From positions 1 through 32,552 of the forward strand of contig JANYEC010000093.1 of the NCBI GenBank assembly GCA_025363295.1: a stretch of DNA of 32,552 bases, written 5' to 3'. Below are positions 8,569 to 15,992 of the stretch, piece after piece. Both the position numbers and the translations under genes were made by a program. This DNA is from Akkermansiaceae bacterium (GTDB lineage Bacteria > Verrucomicrobiota > Verrucomicrobiia > Verrucomicrobiales > Akkermansiaceae). Position 1 is the stretch's first letter. Each line of letters opens with the position of its first letter. The notes beneath the pieces are model-generated. The model was not told the origin of the DNA. It searched no databases and saw nothing but the letters and a program-made list of their open reading frames with translations.

Positions 8569-10476
8569 TTAGTGCTTCATTTTGTTCACGAAATGATGCG
8601 CGGTGGCATTGATCGCGAGGACAATGGCGAATAACAGAATACCGACAACGAACAGCGCGCGATAATGGACACTGCCGAGTGGCACCTCCCCAAGTTCTTG
8701 GGCGATGATGCCTGTGAGCGTGTGGCAGGGTTGGAAAAACGTGCTGAGCCCGCTGCTGAAGTCGGGGATCTTGATCCGGTTACCGGCGACGAGAAGGACC
8801 ACCATTGTTTCACCGATCACACGGCCCAGCCCCAACAGAACGGCTGCCAGAACACCGGAAAACGCGGCGGGGACGACCACGCGAAAAGTGGTCTGGAAGC
8901 GTGAAGCGCCAAGTGCTTCCGAGGCCTCGGCATAAGCGGATGGCACGTTGTTGATCGCATCTTCCGAGAGGGAGAAAATCGTGGGAATGCTCATCAGCGC
9001 CAGCAGGCAGCCTGCGGTGAAAATATTCAGCCGTTCTTCAATCGGGAATCCAGGAATCCATTGCAGCGAATCCCAGGTGGAAATGTCCCGTAACAGAGTG
9101 CCGAAAACGAGGATGCCGATAAAGCCGAGCACCACGGAGGGAATCGCCTGAATGAATTCGATGACGGGCTTGATGATGCCTTGCTCGCGAGGCGAAGCGA
9201 ATTGGTTCACGTAAACTGCGGCACCGATGCCGCTGGGGATGGCGATGATGAGGGCGACCAAAGCGATCATTAAAGAGCCTGCTGCTAGAGGAAGTATCCC
9301 GTAGAAGTCCTGCCATTCGCCACCAGTGACCCAGTCTTTTCCTGTTAGGAATGACGAGATTGCCGCAGTCAGCGGGACGGGCGCGTCATATTTCCAAGCA
9401 TGGATGGCGGCGGGAGTTTTTTCGAGATCCGCAATGAAGAGAGGCCAAGTGGCACGAGCTACTTTCAGCAGGCGTCTGGCATCGGGCTGTCGCAGATTTT
9501 CGGGTAGCTGGGCAAGGATGCCGCCGGTGGTTTTCTGAAGTGCTTGGTGAGCTTTGACGCAGTCCGCGCGGCGCTCCATGAGCCTCTGGATCGGCCCTTC
9601 CACATCGGGTTTTTCCGCGAGTGATGCAGTGGCCTCAGATGTTAGTTTTTCGCGTTCGGCAAGATCTTTGGCACTGGCAGCGGCGGCAAGCAGGGTCTTA
9701 CGGTCTTTTTCAAGGATATCCGCGCCTTGAATCTTCTCCTTAGTGGCAGTGACGGATTCCGTCATTTCCGAGACGAGCGAGCTGAGCTCAGAGCCAGCGG
9801 AAGAAAAGCTGTCGATCGTGGCACGCATGCCTTGCAAGGGCACCGCATACTTCTCTTGCGCGGCAGCCAACTCCGCAGCGAGCGCGGCGACTAGGGGCGG
9901 ATCTTCGGTGGAATCGACTGCACGTGTGCGGATGGATTCGATTAGGTCAGCCCGCTCATTTTTCTCCAAGTGCGGGGTGGCGGGCAGCGAGGCGAGTGCT
10001 TTGACTTTTTGTTTTTCAAAATTCGTCTTGAGTATGGCAAGCATTTCCGATTTCGGATCGCTGGCAGCTTGGGAGTTGTTGACAACGAGATCTCGGGTGG
10101 GGCCGGTCTGCTCAGAGTAGGCATTGAAGAGTGCGCTCGCCTCTTTCGAGCGCTTCATTTCACGCGCGGCCTGCCCGTTGATTTCGGCATAATAGGCGCG
10201 GTTCAGGACACTGGTAAGCTGCTCTTGAGCGGTGAGATTTTTTCGTGAAATATCCACGAATTCGAGGCCGGCGATGCGATAGACCTCCAATTCTCGCTGA
10301 TATCCTGGGAAAAAGCCGAGGCCTTCTTTAAGCAGGAAAATGGTGATAAGCACCAGAATGACGATGGTCAGACCGGCATTAGAAGCGAAGAAATATTTGA
10401 TCGCTTTCTCACAGGAAAATCCCCGCTTTTGGAAGCGATGATGAGAGGGACTCAATGAGATTTCTTCCTGCGACAT
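8569..10476 (-). CDS. pstC: Phosphate ABC transporter permease PstC with large extra domain
   Basis: A 635-residue permease, about twice the usual length of PstC (roughly 300-330). Residues 33-50 form the first membrane helix (GLTIVILVLITIFLL). A hydrophilic, Ala/Glu/Lys-rich region of about 300 residues (60-375) follows, with heptad-like stretches suggesting long helices or coiled coil, and no further membrane span. The transporter core starts at LTGKDWVTGGEWQDFYGILPLA (about 377-398), and the EAA loop is intact (EDAINNVPSAYAEASEALGASRFQ). By topology the added region should lie in the periplasm, facing PstS. It is in frame with no sign of a broken fusion. The gene lies 109 nt downstream of pstS, with a strong hairpin between them. 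Confidence 0.93.
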   Translation of the reverse strand: MSQEEISLSPSHHRFQKRGFSCEKAIKYFFASNAGLTIVILVLITIFLLKEGLGFFPGYQRELEVYRIAGLEFVDISRKNLTAQEQLTSVLNRAYYAEINGQAAREMKRSKEASALFNAYSEQTGPTRDLVVNNSQAASDPKSEMLAILKTNFEKQKVKALASLPATPHLEKNERADLIESIRTRAVDSTEDPPLVAALAAELAAAQEKYAVPLQGMRATIDSFSSAGSELSSLVSEMTESVTATKEKIQGADILEKDRKTLLAAAASAKDLAEREKLTSEATASLAEKPDVEGPIQRLMERRADCVKAHQALQKTTGGILAQLPENLRQPDARRLLKVARATWPLFIADLEKTPAAIHAWKYDAPVPLTAAISSFLTGKDWVTGGEWQDFYGILPLAAGSLMIALVALIIAIPSGIGAAVYVNQFASPREQGIIKPVIEFIQAIPSVVLGFIGILVFGTLLRDISTWDSLQWIPGFPIEERLNIFTAGCLLALMSIPTIFSLSEDAINNVPSAYAEASEALGASRFQTTFRVVVPAAFSGVLAAVLLGLGRVIGETMVVLLVAGNRIKIPDFSSGLSTFFQPCHTLTGIIAQELGEVPLGSVHYRALFVVGILLFAIVLAINATAHHFVNKMKH

Positions 10477-10521
10477 GAGTTATAAATGGGGTGTAAGTTA
10501 CTCGGCTGTGTTAGACAAGGA

Positions 10522-10555
10522 AATGAGCATCGCAAGCGAGCCTGCGATGCTCATT
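10522..10555 (-). promoter_or_regulatory. 13-bp perfect hairpin between pstS and pstC
   Basis: AATGAGCATCGCA (10522-10534) pairs perfectly with TGCGATGCTCATT (10543-10555) around an 8-nt loop. The hairpin lies 31 nt past the pstS stop and 46 nt before the pstC start. Read on the minus strand it is followed by TTCCTTGTC, not a clean T-run, so it is at best a leaky terminator. Hairpins placed after the binding-protein gene of an ABC operon commonly protect the upstream mRNA and lower expression of the permease genes. That role is inferred here. Confidence 0.65.
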
Positions 10556-10585
10556 CCATAGCAACCGAAAACAGAGAAGATCCTT

Positions 10586-11395
10586 TTACAGGTCCTTCAC
10601 AGGAATAAAGCCGACCTTGCGGACGATGTTTTGTCCGGCGTCTGACTCTACATATTTCATGAATGCCTCAGCCTCGGCACTCGGCTTTTCAGGAGCGTAG
10701 AGATAGCACTCACGAGCGTAAGCGTATTTCTTGGCATTTGCGGCGACTGGCTCCACGCCATCGACAGTGATTGCCTTGGTGCCAGCGGTCTTCGAATAAG
10801 CAAGCCCGACATAACCGATGCCATTCTTATTTTTTGCGACCTCTTGGGCGATTTGTTCGTTACCCGCCATTTTCAGCGAGCTGGATGGGTAGTCGCGACC
10901 GCCCATGGCGAGCTTCTGCCAATCCTTGTAGGTGCCGGATGAAGTGTTCCGCGTGTAGATCGAGATCGGGCCGGGAGTGCCGCCGATTTCCGACCAATCC
11001 TTGATCTGGCCAGTGAAGACCTTGGCGATTTGGTCCTTGGTGAGCTTGGCAAGAGGAGAGTTCTTGTTAACGATCACGACGATCATGTCGTGGCAAATGG
11101 GGTGTTCCTTGAGATAAATGCCTTTGGTCCGGCAGAAAGTGCGCTCGTCATCTTTCACCTTGCGTGAAGACATGCCGATCTGCGCAGTGCCGTTAGCCAA
11201 CGCAGGGAAAGCGGTGGTGGAACCTTCGGCGGCGATTTCAAATTTCACGCCACCATTACCGGCGGCTTTGAAGCCTTCCGCGAGTTGAGGAACAAGCTTG
11301 GCGCCGAGGGTGTCAGAGCCTTTGATGCTGAGTGTTTGCGCGCTGGCCATGGAAAGCATGGCGGCTGTTGCAAAGAGTGTGGTGATGATTTTCAT
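10586..11395 (-). CDS. pstS: Periplasmic phosphate-binding protein PstS
   Basis: A 269-residue periplasmic binding protein that delivers phosphate to PstC/PstA. It has a Sec signal peptide (MKIITTLFATAAMLSMASA, cleavage near Ala19), no lipobox, and the family opening LSIKGSDTLGAKLVPQLAEGF. The phosphate-contact segments are recognisable: EGSTTAFPALANGTAQIGMSSR, then the TRNTSSGTYKDWQ loop and a KNKNGIGYVGLAY strand. The protein is shorter than E. coli PstS, like many PBP-like-domain phosphate-binding proteins. It starts 36 nt after the porin stop. A single TTTGTCAC half-site overlaps that porin stop, too little to call a separate Pho box. The start at 11395 has no Shine-Dalgarno sequence. Confidence 0.95.
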   Translation of the reverse strand: MKIITTLFATAAMLSMASAQTLSIKGSDTLGAKLVPQLAEGFKAAGNGGVKFEIAAEGSTTAFPALANGTAQIGMSSRKVKDDERTFCRTKGIYLKEHPICHDMIVVIVNKNSPLAKLTKDQIAKVFTGQIKDWSEIGGTPGPISIYTRNTSSGTYKDWQKLAMGGRDYPSSSLKMAGNEQIAQEVAKNKNGIGYVGLAYSKTAGTKAITVDGVEPVAANAKKYAYARECYLYAPEKPSAEAEAFMKYVESDAGQNIVRKVGFIPVKDL

Positions 11396-11431
11396 GTTAG
11401 TTTATATTTCGTTAGGTTTATTGGTGACAAA

Positions 11432-12793
11432 TTAGAAGGACATACGGAGGCCAGAGAGGAAGGTAGTTCCCTCATAGTCGCCGCCAGCGAGATGGGAATA
11501 CTCCAGACCATTCATGATCTTGAGCTTGTTTCCGTAGATATAATAGTTCAGGCCCAGATAGAGCGAGACGTAGCCGTCACCGGAGGCATCAGACGCTCTT
11601 TGGCCCTTTTTGGAACCCGAAGTTTTGTAGTCAGGGGAGACACCTTCATAGCGATTTCCAAGTTTAAGTCCATTTACGTCGTCAGGGCTCGTGGCATACT
11701 GAATGCGTCCTGCAAGCTGGAGACCATCCGCGATGAAATACGTCGGGATGATGTTGATAGCAAACACGTCCGCTTGATCGACGGCGACATTTTTGCCGTT
11801 CTGCTCTGCGTTTCCGGAGTAGCCGAAACCGTAGAGGACATCTGTTGTTAGACCGAATCGGCCTTGAATAATGTCGTTAGACAGACAGATCGCATCCGTG
11901 AAAGCTGGAGCTTTTCCATACCCATAGTAAACACTATCCACTGCCGACTGATAACCAGGGTCCGAATTGTGCTCGTAACGGAAGGAGACGATGGCTGAGT
12001 CCAGTTTGGATTCTGCAGAATAATCATAACCGACCTTGCCTAGGAAAAGCACGCCAGCATCGAATTCAGAAAACTCAGGGACCTGATTGTTTGCATAAAC
12101 ACCCACGTCGTATAGCCAATGTTCTTGAATTCCTTTACCGTTCACCCAGAGACCCGTGAGGTTTCCTGCGTGAAGCATGTTAGTGACCAAGCTGCGCTCA
12201 AAGGTCACGATCTCCTTAGAGGAAATTTCCTGTTCGCGGGAGAGTTTGATTTCCTGCTTACCAATAGAAATATTCAGAGCGTCTGAGGCCACATAGGTAA
12301 GATAGAGATCGTAAATATCTTTGTAGAGGCGGTAGTCATCGACGGATGCATAGGGGAATTTCGCACCAACGGGGGCGTTGGTGTTTACGTCGATTTGACC
12401 TTCTAACTTCCAGTTCTGGAACCACTTCGATTTGAATCCCAAGTAGGCGCGGCGCACATCAAATTTGTCGTCCCAAACGCCGTCTTTGCCAGCGTCTTTG
12501 TAGTCCTGAACATCGAAGTGTCCATTTGCGGAATGTCCATCGGCATATTGGACCTGCAAACGCCCTTGGAGCGAGAATTCTTGGAGAATCTGATTATTGT
12601 CGTCTTTATAGAGCGTGAAGGCGGACCAGGCTTTGTCCCAAGCGGTATCACCGGGGAATTTCCCAACCAACAAGCCAGTGGCAGTGCTGGATGAAGTCGT
12701 GGAATCAGTGGTGGCGGCGGGCTCGGTTCCGGCTTGGGCGGACAGGCAGCCAATCACGCTGCTGGCGAGGACGGCTCGTTTGATGTTGTTCAT
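11432..12793 (-). CDS. Outer-membrane phosphate-selective porin (OprO/OprP family)
   Basis: A 453-residue outer-membrane beta-barrel, likely a channel for phosphate or polyphosphate. The signal peptide is MNNIKRAVLASSVIGCLSAQA. Barrel-type strands follow (FSLQGRLQVQYADG, FDVRRAYLGFKSKWF, WKLEGQIDVNT), and the last residue is phenylalanine (LRMSF), the usual outer-membrane sorting signal. The segment IYDLYLTYVASDALNISIGKQ matches the porin O/P pattern in which the protein is described by its imposed reading of a source reference barrel. The ATG at 12793 is chosen because the alternative ATG at 12802 overlaps the predicted -10 box, and longer frames add residues unlike a signal peptide. Being the first gene before pstS, behind two Pho-box-like repeats, strongly supports a phosphate role. 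The exact substrate is inferred. Confidence 0.88.
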   Translation of the reverse strand: MNNIKRAVLASSVIGCLSAQAGTEPAATTDSTTSSSTATGLLVGKFPGDTAWDKAWSAFTLYKDDNNQILQEFSLQGRLQVQYADGHSANGHFDVQDYKDAGKDGVWDDKFDVRRAYLGFKSKWFQNWKLEGQIDVNTNAPVGAKFPYASVDDYRLYKDIYDLYLTYVASDALNISIGKQEIKLSREQEISSKEIVTFERSLVTNMLHAGNLTGLWVNGKGIQEHWLYDVGVYANNQVPEFSEFDAGVLFLGKVGYDYSAESKLDSAIVSFRYEHNSDPGYQSAVDSVYYGYGKAPAFTDAICLSNDIIQGRFGLTTDVLYGFGYSGNAEQNGKNVAVDQADVFAINIIPTYFIADGLQLAGRIQYATSPDDVNGLKLGNRYEGVSPDYKTSGSKKGQRASDASGDGYVSLYLGLNYYIYGNKLKIMNGLEYSHLAGGDYEGTTFLSGLRMSF

Positions 12794-12800
12794 GGATTGC

Positions 12801-12806
12801 ATTATT
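12801..12806 (-). promoter_or_regulatory. Predicted -10 box of the porin-pst operon
   Basis: On the minus strand the hexamer is AATAAT, one mismatch from TATAAT, and lies 9 nt past the proximal Pho-box-like repeat, about the spacing seen in PhoB-activated promoters where the Pho box replaces the -35. Its expected transcription start, about 7 nt downstream, falls at or next to the A of the ATG at 12793, so the transcript may be leaderless. Confidence 0.5.
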
Positions 12807-12815
12807 GGTTGGAGT

Positions 12816-12837
12816 TTGTGTGACGGAATTGTGACAA
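12816..12837 (-). promoter_or_regulatory. Pho-box-like direct repeat, proximal
   Basis: On the minus strand two 11-bp units follow each other: TTGTCACAATT then CCGTCACACAA. They share GTCACA spaced exactly 11 bp, the geometry of PhoB half-sites (family consensus near CTGTCAT with 11-bp period). The repeat ends 9 nt before the predicted -10 box, so it sits where an activator would replace the -35 element. Binding by a PhoB-type regulator is inferred; no phoB gene is present in the window. Confidence 0.6.
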
Positions 12838-12890
12838 TTGCGACACACGCACGCTTGGTATTGGCATGTGCCCAATTCCCCAAGGCGTCA

Positions 12891-12912
12891 ATTGTGACAA
12901 ATTCGTCACAAA
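12891..12912 (-). promoter_or_regulatory. Pho-box-like direct repeat, distal
   Basis: On the minus strand the units are TTTGTGACGAA and TTTGTCACAAT, two 11-bp direct repeats sharing TTTGT-AC-A. The same bases also read as a perfect inverted repeat (TTGTGAC and GTCACAA around six bases). It lies 75 bp upstream of the proximal repeat (start to start), about seven helical turns, so two PhoB-type dimers could bind on one face of the helix. Confidence 0.55.
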
Positions 12913-13100
12913 GAGTCTTAGAGGAGTAGTAAAATGGCCATCCGAATAATGCACGGACGTGGATTGTAGGATGGAGCGCAATTTTTCAAACAGGACTGTG
13001 TGAAACTTTCGTCACATGACGGCGATGTTTCCATTGGACGATCTTTCTTGTTATTTCCCGCCCTACCGGGGAGCTTGCCCCTAGTCCACTTCATTTCCCC
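12913..13100. other. Divergent intergenic region between the porin and SPFH genes
   Basis: Together with the Pho-box-like repeats to its left, this forms the roughly 300-bp divergent control region of the window. Besides those repeats it holds an imperfect dyad, TGTGA (12999-13003) and TCACA (13012-13016), overlapping a short CGTCA/TGACG dyad (13010-13021). These resemble the TGTGAC/GTCACA elements on the porin side but lack the 11-bp direct-repeat spacing. I see no tRNA, small gene or clear sigma-70 promoter for the SPFH gene. Confidence 0.4.
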
Positions 13101-14084
13101 ATGTCTATCATTCTCGGCTGCATTTTCGGTTTCATTCTCTGGTTTGCCATGCGCTACCTCGTGGCCGGCATTTACACCGTCGCCCAGAATGAGCGTGCAG
13201 TGAAAACCAGCTTTGGGCGCGCTGAGCGAGTGGGCAATCTCACCACGCTGGACGACCCGATTTCCGATTCGCTCAATCCCGATCAAAAAAACCGCTACGT
13301 TTATCCGCAAGTCCGCGTGATCCCGCCCGGGGGTCCGTATTTCAAGTGGCCTTGGGAGCGCGTTCGGAAAATGTCAATTGCCACTGAGACGGTGAACATG
13401 GCTTGGGATCCCGAAGATGGTTCCGCGAATTATAATGGCACGATGCTCGATGCCGTCACCAAGGATCAGCTCAACACCGGGCTCACCGGCCAGATCCGTT
13501 ACCGCGTTTCTGAGCGCAATCTCTATGCCTTCATGTTCGGCATTAAAAATCCCTATGCTCATGTCATGGGATACTTCGTTTCCGTGCTGCGTGAGCGCAT
13601 CGCTAACTTCGAAGCTCCCGCAGCACTCAACGAAGACGGCACCCCTAACAGCGCCGCCGTTATCGGCATTTCTATCAATGATCTCCGGAAAAACCTCCGC
13701 GATCTGAACGAGCACATGGACATGGAATGCCAATCCTCGGCCGCCCGCTACGGTATCGTGCTCGATGCCACTCTCATCACCAGCATCGATCCGCCGCCGG
13801 AAGTGGAGTCCGCCCTCGCCGCGATTAACACTGCTTACAACCAAGTTTCCTCCGACATCAGCCTCGCTCAGGCCTCTGCCGATCAAAAAATCGTCCAGTC
13901 CCGGCGCGCCGTGGAAATCGAAACGCTCAAAGCGCAGGCGGAGGTTGAGCCGCTCGTCCGCCTGGCTGAACAACTCGCCGATTTGAAACGTCACGGCCCG
14001 GAGGCCCTCCGCGCCTACATTCGCAACGTCCGCCTCTCGCTTTTTGATAAAGCCCATCAAGTCTTCGTAGAATCCAAAAAATGA
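13101..14084 (+). CDS. SPFH/band-7 domain membrane protein (first of a pair)
   Basis: A 327-residue protein with one N-terminal membrane helix (about 2-24) and a band-7 domain behind it (YTVAQNERAVKTSFGRAERV, then GPYFKWPWERVRKMS and a KDQLNTGLTGQIRYRV strand). A helical region rich in Ala, Glu and Gln follows (residues about 235-300, VSSDISLAQASADQKIVQSRR). SPFH proteins form large oligomers that organise membrane microdomains or escort membrane proteases. No FtsH, NfeD or other usual partner is adjacent. The stop overlaps the start of a second, divergent SPFH protein by 4 nt, an arrangement like HflK/HflC. Which subfamily they belong to cannot be settled by eye. The start is preceded by cacttcatttcccc. 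Confidence 0.85.
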   Translation: MSIILGCIFGFILWFAMRYLVAGIYTVAQNERAVKTSFGRAERVGNLTTLDDPISDSLNPDQKNRYVYPQVRVIPPGGPYFKWPWERVRKMSIATETVNMAWDPEDGSANYNGTMLDAVTKDQLNTGLTGQIRYRVSERNLYAFMFGIKNPYAHVMGYFVSVLRERIANFEAPAALNEDGTPNSAAVIGISINDLRKNLRDLNEHMDMECQSSAARYGIVLDATLITSIDPPPEVESALAAINTAYNQVSSDISLAQASADQKIVQSRRAVEIETLKAQAEVEPLVRLAEQLADLKRHGPEALRAYIRNVRLSLFDKAHQVFVESKK

Positions 14085-15001
14085 ATTTCATTATCGCTAC
14101 CTTTATTTCTTTCGTGGGTTGCGCCATCGGCTTCCCGCTTTTTCTCGGTATTTGTCGCATGCTCGGCCTTTACGCCATTGTGAGCGAGCGCCAGTGCAAC
14201 GTCTATGTGCTCTTCGGGAAAGTGTTAGCTACGATTGATGAGCCCGGCCTGCATATTCTGTTATTTAAACTCGGCCCCGCTGCTTTCATCGTAAATTGGC
14301 TCGGTCAATGTCACGTGCTCGACATGCGGTTAGATCAAGAATACCTCCGCAGCCAGCCCGTGAACTCCGAGGAAGGTGCGCCCATGGGCATCGGCATTTG
14401 GCACGAAATGTTCATCAGTGATCCCGTCGCCTATCTGTTTAAAAACTCCGATCCCCGCGGTTCTCTATCCGCTAACGTTAGTAACTCCGCCGTTCGCTGT
14501 CTCAGTAACATGCCGCTCAGCACCATGATGGTGAACCGCCACGCCATGAGCGATACGGTGCGCAATGAGGTCTCGCCAAAATCCCACGAATGGGGCTACA
14601 AACTCGGCTCCATCTACATCCGGAAAGTCCACTTCCGCGATATCGGCATGATTCGCCAGATCGAGAGCAAAGTGGTGAACCGCCTGCGCCAGGTCACCTC
14701 TGCCATCAAACAGGACGGCGCGAACCAAGTGAGCATCATCACGAGCACCGCCGAACGCCAAGCCGCCGTCGAGTTTGCCAAAGCTGCCGCCATCCGCCCG
14801 CAGATCGTGGGTGAGTCGCTCCAGAAAATCTCCCAAGACCACGAAGTTTCCGAAGCCATGTTCGAAATTTTGGAGACACAGAAAGTCGTCAGCAGCGGCG
14901 CACGACTCACCGTCCTCCCGCAGAATGGAGAGCTGTTAGCCCAGCTCATCGCCGGACACCCGGAGAAACAAGCCTCCACTCCGCCGCCAATCGTGAAGTG
15001 A
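14081..15001 (+). CDS. SPFH/band-7 domain membrane protein (second of a pair)
   Basis: A 306-residue partner of the preceding SPFH protein. An N-terminal membrane helix (about 3-25) is followed by LYAIVSERQCNVYVLFGKVLATIDEPGLH, where the ERQ-V-FGK-PGLH pattern is the classic band-7 entry. The domain continues through WHEMFISDPVAYLFKN and a helical tail (SITSTAERQAAVEFAKAAAIRP), ending in a Pro-rich tip (PPPIVK). The ATG overlaps the previous stop in an ATGA junction, so the two are probably made together and may form hetero-oligomers. No lipid-modification or protease domain is seen. Confidence 0.85.
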   Translation: MNFIIATFISFVGCAIGFPLFLGICRMLGLYAIVSERQCNVYVLFGKVLATIDEPGLHILLFKLGPAAFIVNWLGQCHVLDMRLDQEYLRSQPVNSEEGAPMGIGIWHEMFISDPVAYLFKNSDPRGSLSANVSNSAVRCLSNMPLSTMMVNRHAMSDTVRNEVSPKSHEWGYKLGSIYIRKVHFRDIGMIRQIESKVVNRLRQVTSAIKQDGANQVSIITSTAERQAAVEFAKAAAIRPQIVGESLQKISQDHEVSEAMFEILETQKVVSSGARLTVLPQNGELLAQLIAGHPEKQASTPPPIVK

Positions 15002-15030
15002 GATTGCGGCATCGTGCAGTTGCCTTCCCC

Positions 15031-15894
15031 ATGAAATTCTCTCAAATCCTCACCCACCCCGGCGGCTCGCATAAGGACGAGTTCCTCGCTTGTTGTCTTC
15101 TACTCGCTGAAAACCCGGTGGCCATCGTGCGCCGTGAGCCGACTCCAGATGATCTAGCAGACGTTTCCACGGCGGTCGTGGATGTGGGTCACGAGCATGC
15201 GCCGGAGCGGGGAAATTTCGATCACCATCAGTTTCCCAAGGATCACCCGCCGACGTGTTCGCTGAGTTTGGTTTTACAGCATCTCGGGATTTACGAAGAT
15301 GCACGGGCGTTTTGCGATTGGCTGGAGCCAGCGGAATGGTTCGACACGCGCGGGCCGGTGGACACGGCGCGGTGGCTGGGGGTGGAGCGCGAGACACTTT
15401 TCAAACTGAATTCACCTATCGACACGACGCTACTGCGGAGGTTCGCTCAAGTGGCGAAACTGAAACCGGGTGAGCCGTTGTGGGAAGTCATGCGCTGGAT
15501 CGGAGAAGATCTTTTAAATTACGTCAAAACACTGCGGACGCGGCTGAATTACATCGGGGACGTCGGGGAGTTCTGGAGGATCGCCACGCCGGATGGGGGT
15601 TTCACGGTGCTTTATATGCCGCGTGAGGAGCCACTGGCGGACGATTCGTCGGCGGGGTTGGCGCGGTTCATCGACTCGCATCCGACGATGACGGAAGTGG
15701 CAGGCTTGGTCTATCCGGACCGGCGCGGCAAGGGCTTCGGCCTCTCCCGGCACAATGACAATCCGCGCTTGGATTTTACGCGGATCGCGGAATGCGAGGA
15801 CGTGCATTTCGCCCATGCGCGGGGTTTTGTGGCGAAGACCTCGGCCAGTGATCCAGAGCGCTTGAAGGAGCTTTTGGGCCAAGCTTGGGTGTGA
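15031..15894 (+). CDS. MYG1-family (UPF0160) metal-dependent hydrolase
   Basis: A 287-residue protein of the MYG1 family, a DHH-related group whose eukaryotic member is a 3'-5' RNA exonuclease. Recognisable features are the opening ILTHPGGSHKDEFLACCLLL (family: TH-x-G-x-FHADE-x-x-A), VVDVGHEHAPERGNFDHHQF, with the family's FDHHQ metal-binding motif, and a C-terminal HARGFVAKT-type stretch. Relative to the common FHADE motif, this copy reads SHKDE, keeping the His and Asp/Glu. It is a little shorter than typical members (about 320). The ATG at 15031 matches the family N-terminus. A GTG at 14998 overlapping the SPFH stop would add 11 residues. Its bacterial substrate is unknown. Likely co-transcribed with the SPFH pair. 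Confidence 0.85.
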   Translation: MKFSQILTHPGGSHKDEFLACCLLLAENPVAIVRREPTPDDLADVSTAVVDVGHEHAPERGNFDHHQFPKDHPPTCSLSLVLQHLGIYEDARAFCDWLEPAEWFDTRGPVDTARWLGVERETLFKLNSPIDTTLLRRFAQVAKLKPGEPLWEVMRWIGEDLLNYVKTLRTRLNYIGDVGEFWRIATPDGGFTVLYMPREEPLADDSSAGLARFIDSHPTMTEVAGLVYPDRRGKGFGLSRHNDNPRLDFTRIAECEDVHFAHARGFVAKTSASDPERLKELLGQAWV

Positions 15895-15992
15895 AACCGT
15901 GGCAGATAAAAAACAAGCACTTGCGCGGTTTCGGGAACGGTGGAACTCATGGGGAGTGATATTTTTCCCACCCGCTATTTGCAGACATTCCC

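Noticed and set aside
13374..14060. A 228-codon open frame on the minus strand across the first SPFH gene
   Set aside because: It lies wholly antisense to a well-supported band-7 gene; its composition is what the sense gene's codon bias would produce, and no domain is recognisable.
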